A stretch of 53,799 nt of DNA from Desulfovirgula sp. (GTDB taxonomy: Bacteria > Bacillota > Desulfotomaculia > Desulfotomaculales > Desulfocucumaceae): positions 1 through 53,799 of the forward strand of contig DYET01000132.1 of NCBI GenBank assembly GCA_020725625.1, in the 5' to 3' direction. Below the pieces are notes generated by a model. That model did no database searches and had not been told where the DNA came from. It saw only the letters and a list, made by a program, of their open reading frames with translations. Shown piece by piece: positions 46,076 to 53,799 of this stretch; the stretch's first letter is position 1; every line of letters starts with the position of its first letter. The translations under genes were made by a program, and so were the position numbers.

Positions 46076-46897
46076 GTGGAATTTAAAGAAATTTTGTATA
46101 CCAAGTATAACGGCCGGGCCAAGATTACCATCAACCGGCCCCAAAAACTCAACGCCTTTACGAACCTGACCCTGCAGGAAATGATCAGGGCGCTTCTGGA
46201 TGCCTGGACGGACAGTGGTGTAGGGGTTATCATCATTACCGGATCCGGCGACAGGGCCTTTTCAGTGGGCGGGGACCAGTCCATCCGGACCAAGGGCGGC
46301 TATGCCGGGCCTGACGAGGAAGGGAGCGGCTTCGCGGGTCTGGGCAACCTGCCTCTGGCCAACAACCACGCCCTGATGCTGCAGCTGATCAGGACAATTC
46401 CAAAACCGGTGGTGGCTATGGTTAATGGCTATGCCATCGGCGGCGGCCACGTCATTCACGTGGTCTGTGACTTGACCGTTGCTTCGAGCAATGCCAGGTT
46501 CGGGCAGGTCGGGCCCCGGGTGGGCAGTTTTGACGCCGGCTACGGCAGCGCTTACCTGGCCCGGGTGGTGGGTGAAAAGAAGGCCAGGGAAATTTGGTAC
46601 CTGTGCCGGCAGTACTCCGCGGAGGAAGCCCTGCAGATGGGGCTGGTGAACTGGGTTGTTCCCCCTGAAAAACTAGAGGAAGAGGTGGAAAGTATCTGCG
46701 ATACCCTGCTGTCACACAGCCCCACCGCCCTCGCCGCCCTCAAGACTTCCTTCAATGCCGACACCGAATCCATCTGGGGCATCCACTCCATGGCCGGGAT
46801 TGCCCTGAACCTCTACTATGGGACCGATGAGGCCATGGAGGGCAGAAACGCCTTCATGGAAAAAAGAAAACCGGATTTCAGCAAATTCCGGAAATAG
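46076..46897 (+). CDS. badI: 2-oxocyclohexanecarboxyl-CoA hydrolase (BadI-like)
   Basis: A 273-residue crotonase-family protein of the MenB/BadI branch: [81 protein letters not shown], and a C-terminal [20 protein letters not shown]. BadI cleaves the alicyclic ring of 2-oxocyclohexanecarboxyl-CoA to pimelyl-CoA. MenB itself (naphthoate synthase) is the main alternative, but no menaquinone genes are near. GTG 46076 lies 7 bases after GGAGGG. It follows the BadH-like gene after about 120 bases. Confidence 0.85.
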   Translation: MEFKEILYTKYNGRAKITINRPQKLNAFTNLTLQEMIRALLDAWTDSGVGVIIITGSGDRAFSVGGDQSIRTKGGYAGPDEEGSGFAGLGNLPLANNHALMLQLIRTIPKPVVAMVNGYAIGGGHVIHVVCDLTVASSNARFGQVGPRVGSFDAGYGSAYLARVVGEKKAREIWYLCRQYSAEEALQMGLVNWVVPPEKLEEEVESICDTLLSHSPTALAALKTSFNADTESIWGIHSMAGIALNLYYGTDEAMEGRNAFMEKRKPDFSKFRK

Positions 46898-47018
46898 GTT
46901 ATGGGGGGCGGCGGGTGGCGAATGTTTCCGCGGGTTCAGCGGCGGTCTTCCGAAGGAGGTGATGGAAAGGGGTTGTTTTATTGTTGCTAAACCTGCATAA
47001 CAAGGGGGCACTTTGAAG

Positions 47019-48563
47019 ATGCAGCTGCTTGGAGAAATGCTGGAAAGTACAGTAAAATCCTTTCCCCGGAATATTGCCGTGATCAGTGAGGGAAAAGAAA
47101 CCGACTACCGGACCTTCAGCCAAATGGTGGACAGTGCGGCTTACGGGCTGCAAAAGCTGGGGGTAGGGCCCGGCCACCCCGTCATGCTATACATGTCCAA
47201 CTGCCTTGAGTTTGCGGTCTGCCATTTCGCGCTGATCAAGCTGGGGGCCGTCTCCGTGCCCCTGAACATTATGTACAAGGCCCGGGAGATTTCCTACATA
47301 GCGGGCGATACCGGTTCCACCTGCATAATTACGGAAAAAAAACTGGTGGACCTGGTCCTGGCGTTGAAGAATGAACTGCCCGGCCTGAAAAACATTGTTT
47401 CCAGCGGTGAAGAACTGCCTCCCGGGGTTTTTCCCTTCGGGCAGTTCACGGCTCATTACCGGGGGGAAAAAGTACCGGCGGTTGACGCCGGCTACGACGA
47501 CGTGGTGAGTATTATCTATACCTCGGGAACCACGGGCAGGCCAAAAGGGGCCACCCAGACCCACCGCAGCATCCTGACCAACGTTTGGGGCTTACGGCCG
47601 GTGAACAAGTTCGGACCCCAGGACCGGCTGGTCTGTGCCCTCCCCCTGTACAACAATTTCGGCCTGAATGTTGTTATGATGTCGGCCTTCAACAGCGGGG
47701 CCTGCCTGGTGATACTTGAACGCTTTGATGCGGAAAAGGTCCTGGAGGCCGTTCACCTGTACCGGGGTACCTGCTTTTTCGGAACCCCCACCATGTATGT
47801 CTACCTGTTGGAGAAGTACGACCCCGAAAAGTACGACCTCAGCTCCCTGAGACTGGTCAATTGCGGCGGGGCTCCCTGTCCGGACGAGGTTATCAGGGAG
47901 TTCCAGAAAAAATTCGGAGTGGTCTTTTTAAACGGTTACGGGCAGACCGAGGCCTGCGGCTTCACCACCCTGAACCCCCATGACGGAGTGAGGAAAAAGA
48001 GCTCGGTTGGGGTGCCCATTGCCGGGGTTTGGATCAGGATTGTCGACGATGACGGGAATGACCTCCCCCCCGGTCAGGTAGGGGAAATCCTGGAGAAGGG
48101 GGATGTCTTTTCGGTGCACAGGTACTGGCGTCTGGAGGATATAAACAGGCAGGTTTACAAGGACGGCTGGTTTCACAGCGGGGACCTGGGCTTCATGGAT
48201 GAAGACGGCTACCTCTACGTTGTGGACCGCAAGCAGGACTTAATCATCACAGGGGGGCAGAACATATATCCGGTAGAGGTGGAAGAGGTGTTGTACACCA
48301 ATCCCAAGGTGAGCCTGGCTGCGGTGGTCGGCGTGCCGGACAAGAAAAAGGGCGAACTGGCCCGGGCATATGTTGTCCTCAAAGAAGGTGAAAAAGCCAC
48401 CGAAGAGGAGATTATCAACTACGTCCGGGAACGGATCGCCAAGTACAAAGCCCCCCGGTCGGTGGTATTTGTGGAGTCGATGCCTCTCGGTCCCACTGGC
48501 AAGATACTGAAGAGGGTACTCCGGGATCAGTTAAGGAAGGACCTTCAGGAAACGGGAGAATAG
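47019..48563 (+). CDS. acyl-CoA ligase (AliA-like or medium/long-chain type)
   Basis: A 514-residue adenylate-forming ligase with IIYTSGTTGRPKGATQTHRS, FLNGYGQTEACGF, the hinge WFHSGDLGFMDEDGYLYVVDRKQDLIITGGQNIYPVEVEEVL and the catalytic Lys in GPTGKILKRVLRDQL. Its position between BadI-like and Oah genes makes cyclohexanecarboxylate, cyclohexenecarboxylate or benzoate the likely substrate. Primary sequence does not decide between these. ATG 47019 is used; TTG 47013 is closer to the AAGGGGG site and possible. Confidence 0.87.
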   Translation: MQLLGEMLESTVKSFPRNIAVISEGKETDYRTFSQMVDSAAYGLQKLGVGPGHPVMLYMSNCLEFAVCHFALIKLGAVSVPLNIMYKAREISYIAGDTGSTCIITEKKLVDLVLALKNELPGLKNIVSSGEELPPGVFPFGQFTAHYRGEKVPAVDAGYDDVVSIIYTSGTTGRPKGATQTHRSILTNVWGLRPVNKFGPQDRLVCALPLYNNFGLNVVMMSAFNSGACLVILERFDAEKVLEAVHLYRGTCFFGTPTMYVYLLEKYDPEKYDLSSLRLVNCGGAPCPDEVIREFQKKFGVVFLNGYGQTEACGFTTLNPHDGVRKKSSVGVPIAGVWIRIVDDDGNDLPPGQVGEILEKGDVFSVHRYWRLEDINRQVYKDGWFHSGDLGFMDEDGYLYVVDRKQDLIITGGQNIYPVEVEEVLYTNPKVSLAAVVGVPDKKKGELARAYVVLKEGEKATEEEIINYVRERIAKYKAPRSVVFVESMPLGPTGKILKRVLRDQLRKDLQETGE

Positions 48564-48648
48564 CTTGGGCTGCAGAGGGGAGGCCGTGTCAGGTTTCCCC
48601 GTACTTTTTACGAGAATGGCTCAAAATATTGAGACAGGGGGAATCAAG

Positions 48649-49782
48649 ATGGATTTATTCAAGTGGCCGCGCCAGACCGACGTTAAGGACCATGACCTGT
48701 TCACCGAAGAGCATTTCGGCAAGGAGCCGCCGTGTGTTCTGTACGAGAAAAAACCCGTTCTCGACCAGGACGGGAAGCCGGTGGAAGGACTGTACACGGC
48801 CTGGATAGTGCTTAACAACCCGGCCCAGTACAACTCATACACCACGGAGATGGTCAAGGGGGTTATCGCCGGGTTTCACCGGGCCTCCATGGACCGGTCG
48901 GTGGTGGCTGTGGTGTTTACCGCAGTGGGTGACAGGGCCTTCTGCACCGGGGGCAACACCAAGGAATACGCCGAGTATTACAGCGGCAACCCCAGCGAGT
49001 ACGCCCTGTACATGGACCTGTTTAACGGCATGGTGGACGCCATTTACATGTGCAAAAAGCCGGTCATCTGCCGGGTGAACGGCATGAGGGTGGCCGGGGG
49101 CCAGGAGATCGGGATGGCCTGCGATATTTCCATCTCTTCCGATCTGGCGGTATTCGGCCAGGCCGGCCCCAGGCACGGGTCGGCCCCGGTGGGGGGCACC
49201 ACGGACTACATCTTCTGGTACCTGGGCGTGGAGCAGGCCATGTGGAGCTGCATATCCTGCGAGCTGTGGAGCGCCTACAAGATGGAGAGGCTCGGCCTGA
49301 TCTCAAAGGCTGTTCCGGTCTTGAAAAAAGACGGCCAGTTTATAAGAAACCCGCAGGTGATTACCGACAGGTACCTGGAAGGCGGGTCAATCGTGTACGG
49401 GGAGTTTGTCAAGGGCCAGGCGGCGGCAGAGGCAAGGGCCCTGGTCAAGGAGTGCGAGGTGGACTTCAGCTTGCTGGACAAAGAAGTGAACAGGGTCGTC
49501 TGGACCCTGACCAACCTCTTTCCGCACTGCCTGATGATGTCCATCGACGGCATCCGCCAGAAGAAAAAATTCTTCTGGGACATGAACAAGCTGCCCAGCA
49601 GGCACTGGCTGGCGGCCAACATGATGAGCGAGGCCTACCTCGGCTTCAACGCCTTCAACAACCGGAAGCTGACCGGCGGCAAGGACGTCTGCGATTTCGT
49701 GGAGTACCGCAGGCAGCTGGCCCAGGCCAAAGTGTTCGATCAGGACCTCATCGACGCGGTGCTGCCCAAGCGGGTTGAATAA
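48649..49782 (+). CDS. bamA: 6-oxocyclohex-1-ene-1-carbonyl-CoA hydrolase
   Basis: A 377-residue crotonase-family ring hydrolase (Oah/BamA), the accepted marker of anaerobic aromatic degradation through benzoyl-CoA. It hydrates and cleaves 6-oxocyclohex-1-ene-1-carbonyl-CoA to 3-hydroxypimelyl-CoA. Family features are the long N-terminus (LFKWPRQTDVKDHDLFTEEHFG), LNNPAQYNSYTTEMVKG, DRAFCTGGNTKEYAEYYSGNP, GMRVAGGQEIGMACDIS and GPRHGSAPVGGTTDYIFW. ATG 48649 gives exactly the family length and lies after AGGGGGAATC; the frame extends upstream to 48565 without support. It is followed 24 bases later by dch. Confidence 0.94.
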   Translation: MDLFKWPRQTDVKDHDLFTEEHFGKEPPCVLYEKKPVLDQDGKPVEGLYTAWIVLNNPAQYNSYTTEMVKGVIAGFHRASMDRSVVAVVFTAVGDRAFCTGGNTKEYAEYYSGNPSEYALYMDLFNGMVDAIYMCKKPVICRVNGMRVAGGQEIGMACDISISSDLAVFGQAGPRHGSAPVGGTTDYIFWYLGVEQAMWSCISCELWSAYKMERLGLISKAVPVLKKDGQFIRNPQVITDRYLEGGSIVYGEFVKGQAAAEARALVKECEVDFSLLDKEVNRVVWTLTNLFPHCLMMSIDGIRQKKKFFWDMNKLPSRHWLAANMMSEAYLGFNAFNNRKLTGGKDVCDFVEYRRQLAQAKVFDQDLIDAVLPKRVE

Positions 49783-49806
49783 AAAGCCGGGCAGAGGGAG
49801 GACTCA

Positions 49807-50571
49807 ATGACTTACCAGTTTATAAAAGTGAGAAGCGGGGACGGCCTGGCCGTGGTCACCTTAAGCCGGCCGCCCCTGAACGTCCTGACCATCCCCATGA
49901 TGGAAGAGCTGGTTTCGGCCCTGCAATGGGCTGTATGCGAGCCGGGAGGACTTATCCTGCTGGAGGCGGAAGGCAAGGCCTTTTCGGCCGGGGTGGATGT
50001 GGCCGACCACACCGAGGACAAAGTGGATCAAATGATCGACGTGTTTGACCGGATCTTTTTGACCATGGCCGGGACGGACAAGGCCATCGTGGCCGCGGTG
50101 AACGGGGCCGCCCTGGGCGGGGGGTGCGAGCTGGCTCTTTTCTGCGACCTGGTGGTGGCCTCGGACAAGGCAATATTCGGACAGCCGGAAATTGCCGTGG
50201 GGGTATTCCCGCCGGTGGCCTGCTACCTGCTGCCCAGGCTGACATCCTGGCCCAGGGCCCTGGAGCTGCTGCTGTCCGGCGAAGTCGTCAGCGCCGACCG
50301 GGCGGAGGAGCTGGGGCTGGTGAACAGGGTTGTTCCGGCGGATTCCTTTGCCGACGGGGTAAAAGAATTTTTACAGAAGTTTTCGGTTCAGAGCCCGGTG
50401 GTGCTGACCCTGACCAAGAAGGCTGCCAGGGCGGGCCTGGGCAAGGACTTTGCCGAGGGAATCAAGGCCATCGACGCCATTTACCTGCAGGAGTTAATGC
50501 AGACCGGGGATGCCTTAGAGGGTCTTAAGGCCTTCATGGAGAAGCGCAAGCCGGTCTGGAGGAAATTTTGA
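49807..50571 (+). CDS. dch: cyclohexa-1,5-diene-1-carbonyl-CoA hydratase
   Basis: A 254-residue crotonase-fold hydratase resembling Dch/BamR, which hydrates the dienoyl-CoA produced by benzoyl-CoA reductase to 6-hydroxycyclohex-1-ene-1-carbonyl-CoA. Characteristic stretches are LSRPPLNVLTIPMM, VDVADHTEDKVDQMIDVFDRIF, NGAALGGGCELALFCDLVVAS, QPEIAVGVFPPVACYLLP and the terminal FMEKRKPVW. GAGGGAGGAC precedes ATG 49807. Its pairing with bamA and with an SDR makes the lower benzoyl-CoA route. Confidence 0.88.
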   Translation: MTYQFIKVRSGDGLAVVTLSRPPLNVLTIPMMEELVSALQWAVCEPGGLILLEAEGKAFSAGVDVADHTEDKVDQMIDVFDRIFLTMAGTDKAIVAAVNGAALGGGCELALFCDLVVASDKAIFGQPEIAVGVFPPVACYLLPRLTSWPRALELLLSGEVVSADRAEELGLVNRVVPADSFADGVKEFLQKFSVQSPVVLTLTKKAARAGLGKDFAEGIKAIDAIYLQELMQTGDALEGLKAFMEKRKPVWRKF

Positions 50572-50657
50572 TGGGGAAACTAGATTTTCATGCCTAGACT
50601 GTGCCCCGCTGGAGCATGGCTAGGAATGTATAAAATTATCTAAGGGGAATTGTGTGT

Positions 50658-51416
50658 ATGGGGGAGTTCAGCGGGAAAGTGGCCGTCGTTACAGCCGCCG
50701 CCGGAGCCGGCATCGGGCAGGCGGTGGCCAGGAGCCTGGCCGGCGAAGGGGCCGGTGTCGTGGTGAGCGATGCCCACGCCAGGAGGCCGTACAGCGTGGC
50801 CGAAGAAATTTCCAGGGAGTACAATGTCAAGGCCGTCGGCATCCAATGCGACGTCAGGGACCGCCGGCAAGTTGAGGCGATGGTGGAATTGGCCCTGAAG
50901 GAATGGGGCAGGATTGACATCCTGGTAAACAACGCCGGCATCGACAGGCCTGTACCGGTCTGGGAAATGGACGACGAAACCTGGAACCTGGTCATTGACG
51001 TCAACCTGAAAGGCGCCTTTAACTGCTGCCGGGCCGTGCTGCCGGTGATGATCAGGCAAAGGCAGGGCAGAATAGTCAACCTCTCCTCGGTGGTGGCCTG
51101 GACGGGTGGCAGGGAAGAGGGGGCCGCCTACGTTGCGGCCAAGGCGGGCATTCAGGGCTTTACCAGGGCCGTGGCCGGCCAGGTCGGGGAGTTCGGCATC
51201 AACGTCAACGCAGTCGCCCCGGGACTGGCCTACAATCCCTTTTTATCCAGGGTGCGCCCACCCGAATATTTCGAAGAAGTGAAAAGGCGGACCCCCCTGG
51301 GCAGGGCGGGTACGCCCCAGGACATGGCCGAGGCTGTTCTTTTCCTGTGTTCCGACAGAGCGTCCTTTATCACGGGATCCTGCCTGTGTGTCAGTGGAGG
51401 CTGGTTCATGTATTGA
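50658..51416 (+). CDS. SDR dehydrogenase of the ring-degradation cluster
   Basis: A short-chain dehydrogenase of about 252 residues. The nucleotide-binding loop reads TAAAGAGIG, with Ala in place of the first Gly of the usual TGxxxGIG. NNAG, SSVVAW and the catalytic YVAAK are present. The usual enzyme between Dch and Oah is the zinc-type 6-hydroxycyclohex-1-ene-1-carbonyl-CoA dehydrogenase (Had); no such gene is seen in this window, so this SDR may fill the step. ATG 50658 is used; GTG 50652 is possible. The short spacer before it has CCTAG/CTAGG repeats and no clear promoter. Confidence 0.82.
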   Translation: MGEFSGKVAVVTAAAGAGIGQAVARSLAGEGAGVVVSDAHARRPYSVAEEISREYNVKAVGIQCDVRDRRQVEAMVELALKEWGRIDILVNNAGIDRPVPVWEMDDETWNLVIDVNLKGAFNCCRAVLPVMIRQRQGRIVNLSSVVAWTGGREEGAAYVAAKAGIQGFTRAVAGQVGEFGINVNAVAPGLAYNPFLSRVRPPEYFEEVKRRTPLGRAGTPQDMAEAVLFLCSDRASFITGSCLCVSGGWFMY

Positions 51417-51506
51417 ACGGCCGTTAGTCCCGGGCCGGGTTTTCCAAGGCTTCCGCGGCATCATGGCCGTGCCGGCCTTGTGTAGAAGCCGCCGTTTCGG
51501 GCACCT

Positions 51507-53081
51507 TTAGACCTTGAATGTGCCCACCAGGGCATTAAGCTCCTCGGCCAGCCCGGCCAGGGAGTCGGCCGAAGCCGATACCTCCTCCATGGCGGCGGTC
51601 TGCTCCTCGGTAGAGGCCGCCACGCTCTGTATCCCGGCCGACATTTGATCGGCGGCCGAGGCCACTTCCCTGATTTGAAAGGTCAGCTCCCGGACGGCGT
51701 TGATGATGTTATTGAATGATTTGCCGGCTTCCCGGACCACCGCGCTTCCCGCCTCAACCTGCCGGCTTCCCTCAGCCATGGTTTCTACCGCCCTTTGGGA
51801 TTCCGCCTGGATTTCGGCAATCAAGCCGCTTATCTCCTTGGTGGCGTTTGCTGACTGTTCGGCCAGTTTTCTCACTTCCTCTGCCACCACCGCGAAACCG
51901 CGGCCCTGCTCTCCGGCCCGGGCTGCCTCGATGGCCGCGTTTAGAGCCAGGAGGTTGGTCTGTTCGGCTATCCTGTTGATTAGTTCGATGATTTGATTGA
52001 TTTCCTGGGATTTGCGGTTGAGTTCGTCAATGGTCTTGGCTGCCTTTGCCGCCGAATGGGCTATGGCCTCCATCTGCCCGGTCACCCCGGCGATTCCACG
52101 GTCGCCCTCGACGGCATGGCCGGCCGCAGCCTCCGATGCCGCCGAAATCTGCTGAACATTGCCTGCGACTTGTTCCACCATTGTGGCCAACTGATTCATG
52201 GTGGCGGCGTTTTCGCTGGCGCTTGCGGAGGTCTGCTGGGCGCTGGAATTCAGCTGCTGTGAAGAAGCCGATACGCTGGCGGCCTTGTCCGCTATCTGCC
52301 TCACCAGTTCCCCCATTTGTTGAATCATGACCCTGAAGGCTTCGGCCAGCTGGCCTATTTCATCCCGGGAACTGACCGTGATTTCCGTCGTCAGGTCCCC
52401 GGACGAGGCTGCCTTGGCCGCCCTTACCAGATCGGACACCGGGCGCGTAATGCTGCGGGAGATCAAAAAGGTGATCAGGACGGCCAGGACCAGTGCCGCG
52501 CCGCCGATTGTGAACATTTGCGAACGGGCCCTGTGATGCGCCCCGGCCGCTTCTTCGTAACGGAATTTGTTGCGGTTTTTCTGATAATCCACCAGTTCAT
52601 GCAGCGTCGTGTTCACTCTTAACATGGCCGGGGCTGAATCATTTATCAATACAGGAAGGGCCTCTTCAACCTTGCCGGCAAGGCCCAGCTCGATGACCTT
52701 GTTGTTGGCCGACAGGGCTTTTTTTATGTTTTCCTCCAGTGTGACGATCAGTTTTTTGCCTTCCTCGGTGTTGTCAAGCTGCTGGAGTTTCTGTAAAGCC
52801 TCGGCGTATTTTGCCCGGGCAATTTCGATTTTCCTGACGGAGTCCTGGCGGACGGCCTGGTATTCACTCAGCAGCAAGTTTCTCATTTCAATGTTGATTT
52901 CGTCCATGGAGTTTAACATCTCATTTGCCAGGGAGATCCGCACGTTGTTTACATTGTAAATCCGGTCCAGCCTGGTCTGGATCGTGTCCATGTTCCCAAT
53001 CCCGACTACCAACAACAGGACCAGCAGGGCCAGCAGGAGGCCGAAGCCCAGTCCCAGGCGGAAACCTATCCCTCTCCTCAC
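51507..53081 (-). CDS. methyl-accepting chemotaxis protein (four-helix-bundle sensor)
   Basis: A 524-residue transmembrane receptor. Membrane helices lie at about 11-28 and 190-210. The extracytoplasmic 4HB-type sensor between them is about 160 residues, followed by HAMP (about 212-265; [21 protein letters not shown]) and the cytoplasmic signalling domain with the conserved tip [40 protein letters not shown]. It signals ligand state to CheA/CheW. It is convergent with the SDR gene of the aromatic cluster, so sensing of an aromatic compound is possible but not shown. Confidence 0.95.
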   Translation of the reverse strand: MRRGIGFRLGLGFGLLLALLVLLLVVGIGNMDTIQTRLDRIYNVNNVRISLANEMLNSMDEINIEMRNLLLSEYQAVRQDSVRKIEIARAKYAEALQKLQQLDNTEEGKKLIVTLEENIKKALSANNKVIELGLAGKVEEALPVLINDSAPAMLRVNTTLHELVDYQKNRNKFRYEEAAGAHHRARSQMFTIGGAALVLAVLITFLISRSITRPVSDLVRAAKAASSGDLTTEITVSSRDEIGQLAEAFRVMIQQMGELVRQIADKAASVSASSQQLNSSAQQTSASASENAATMNQLATMVEQVAGNVQQISAASEAAAGHAVEGDRGIAGVTGQMEAIAHSAAKAAKTIDELNRKSQEINQIIELINRIAEQTNLLALNAAIEAARAGEQGRGFAVVAEEVRKLAEQSANATKEISGLIAEIQAESQRAVETMAEGSRQVEAGSAVVREAGKSFNNIINAVRELTFQIREVASAADQMSAGIQSVAASTEEQTAAMEEVSASADSLAGLAEELNALVGTFKV

Positions 53082-53323
53082 AGTTTTTTCATCCTTTCTT
53101 TAATACAGATTTCACATTCACTTAATATTTTTTAAAAAATAACGCCTGAAGAGAATGTCGCGTTCTACGTTGCCACCTGCAGGAATATTTTAATTTTTAG
53201 TGAAAAGCCTCTTAAACCATTTAAATTTTAAAATTTTACCTTCTCCTTATGAAAAAATTTCTCGCTTTTGCAAAAAAAATAGTGAACAAAATTGATATAA
53301 TTTCCTTAATTAAGTTAATACTT
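53082..53323. other. AT-rich spacer between the receptor and a small regulator gene
   Basis: This 241-base stretch is strongly AT-rich with T- and A-runs. A TATAAT at 53296-53301 (plus strand) lacks a well-spaced -35. No gene or clear operator was recognised. Confidence 0.4.
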
Positions 53324-53542
53324 TCAGTTGTTTCCGTCAGGCCAGATATGACTTACGGGCAGGCCGATGATTTCGGCGATTACCGGCCTGACGCGCTTCA
53401 GCCCCTTGTATTTTTTTGTGCCGTTGACGGCCTGGCTGACCGCTTCCTTGGAAACACCGGCCCTGACCGCCACATCGGCCAGCCTGACACCGCGCCGCAG
53501 TAGTTCGGCCCTGATTTCGTTGGGAGACATGCCCTTTTTCAA
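53324..53542 (-). CDS. small Ner/Nlp-type helix-turn-helix DNA-binding protein
   Basis: A protein of about 72 residues: SPNEIRAELLRRGVRLADVAVRAGVSKEAVSQAVNG forms a helix-turn-helix, and RPVIAEIIGLPVSHIWP is the C-terminal motif of phage Mu Ner-like and Nlp-like regulators. The start is uncertain: a TTG at 53542 follows GGGGAGGGG by about 3 bases, ATG 53560 lacks a ribosome-binding site, and ATG 53530 is also possible. A 14-bp palindrome lies upstream in the same spacer. No phage genes are visible, so it is probably a domesticated regulator. Confidence 0.75.
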   Translation of the reverse strand: MKKGMSPNEIRAELLRRGVRLADVAVRAGVSKEAVSQAVNGTKKYKGLKRVRPVIAEIIGLPVSHIWPDGNN

Positions 53543-53599
53543 AGTCCCCTCCCCTTTCATAGTTATGTGAAAGATAAGATCTAACTTAATTTTGTTAAA

Positions 53600-53613
53600 T
53601 ATAACATGTTATA
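53600..53613. promoter_or_regulatory. 14-bp palindromic operator candidate
   Basis: TATAACATGTTATA is a perfect palindrome, followed 8 bases later by a half-site-like TATAACGTT. It lies about 40 bases upstream of the Ner-like gene and may be its autoregulatory site. A second inverted repeat AGGACA-TT-TGTCCT is at 53667-53680. Confidence 0.5.
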
Positions 53614-53689
53614 CAAAATATAACGTTGCACTTGAACAATTGTCAATATTTTGTTCTTTATAAATAAGGACATTTGTCCTCCCAAAACG

Positions 53690-53747
53690 AGGTTAGACAA
53701 CTCCCGAAAGCTCATGTAAGCTAAAAATAGCCGACGGGAGGGGACCT
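53690..53747 (+). promoter_or_regulatory. structured RNA leader of unknown class
   Basis: Nested pairing: AGGT (53690-53693) with ACCT (53744-53747), CTCCCG (53701-53706) with CGGGAG (53735-53740), and inside GCTA-AAAA-TAGC (53720-53731), with an asymmetric internal loop between the outer stems. It ends 20 bases before the start codon at 53767. I could not match it to a known riboswitch. Confidence 0.45.
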
Positions 53748-53766
53748 AAGAGAAGGAGGACGAAAA

Positions 53767-53799
53767 ATGGAAACTGCGGTACAAGAACGAATCCAGTCG
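53767..53799 (+). CDS. unknown protein, 3'-truncated at the window edge
   Basis: An ATG at 53767 preceded by AGAAGGAGG with 7-base spacing opens a frame of 11 codons (METAVQERIQS) to the end of the window. The good ribosome-binding site and structured leader support a real start. Nothing can be said of its function. Confidence 0.6.
   Translation, partial: METAVQERIQS

Noticed and set aside
46961-46999. 12-codon frame after AAGGAGGTG before the acyl-CoA ligase
   Set aside because: The start codon almost touches the ribosome-binding site and the peptide is too short to support; could be a leader peptide but there is no attenuator.
50572-50657. Second sigma-54 promoter before the second SDR
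   Set aside because: No GG-N10-GC pair with a TTGC-type -12 element was found in this spacer.
53690-53747. Known riboswitch (cyclic-di-GMP, fluoride, preQ1 or ZTP)
   Set aside because: Conserved core sequences of those classes are absent; only the nested pairing is supported.

Overview
The window reads as chromosome of a spore-forming, anaerobic, moderately GC-rich Firmicute of the Desulfotomaculum/Pelotomaculum type (Peptococcaceae sensu lato). The reasons are spo0F and spoIIP homologues, a CIRCE-controlled hrcA heat-shock operon that carries an archaeal-like chaperonin, an EndoA-type MazEF pair, ADP-forming acyl-CoA synthetase, and a gene set for anaerobic alicyclic/aromatic acyl-CoA degradation. 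The genus is inference from gene content; no rRNA or tRNA gene was seen.

Layout. (1) 1-13000, nitrogen assimilation: a glutamine synthetase-like gene with several active-site residues replaced, an FMN-type glutamate synthase-domain protein, an ANTAR response regulator, two canonical type I glutamine synthetases, and gltB-gltD. The leaders of the ANTAR gene, both glnA genes and gltB each contain two small hairpins, mostly with A1/G4 hexaloops, the second overlapping an intrinsic-terminator-like hairpin. That is the architecture of ANTAR antitermination, so this looks like a compact self-contained regulon. (2) 13000-19100: ADP-forming acyl-CoA synthetase, a DRTGG/P-loop protein, then lipoamide dehydrogenase, LipB and a free-standing lipoyl domain with no E1 or E2 partner. 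(3) 19200-25900: ilvN, MazEF, a glutamine-amidotransferase-like hydrolase with an amidohydrolase, Spo0F, holA, a thiamine-binding-family protein, rpsT and a small membrane protein. (4) 26000-42200, conserved sporulation, stress and translation block: spoIIP, lepA, hemW, hrcA, group III-type chaperonin, grpE, dnaK, dnaJ, prmA, rsmE, mtaB, HIT hydrolase, rpsU, NfeD. (5) 42200-51400, catabolic cluster: two acyl-CoA ligases, a sensor-less sigma-54 activator divergent from a good -24/-12 promoter, BadH-like and BadI-like enzymes (cyclohexanecarboxyl-CoA route), Oah/BamA and Dch (benzoyl-CoA lower route) and a second SDR. (6) 51400-53799: a chemotaxis receptor, a Ner/Nlp-type small DNA-binding protein, an AT-rich palindrome-bearing spacer, a structured leader, and the first 11 codons of another gene.

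How it fits together: acyl-CoA esters made by the ligases are oxidised through ring-opening hydrolases, and ADP-forming synthetase may recover ATP from acyl-CoA products. Nitrogen status would be read by the ANTAR protein and act on GS/GOGAT. Several short tandem or inverted repeats lie in spacers, and one is inside the mtaB reading frame. The most notable items are the ANTAR-type leaders, the glutamine synthetase paralogue lacking metal and flap residues, the sigma-54 control region of the ring-degradation cluster, the E1/E2-less lipoyl cluster, and a perfect palindrome filling the rpsU promoter spacer.
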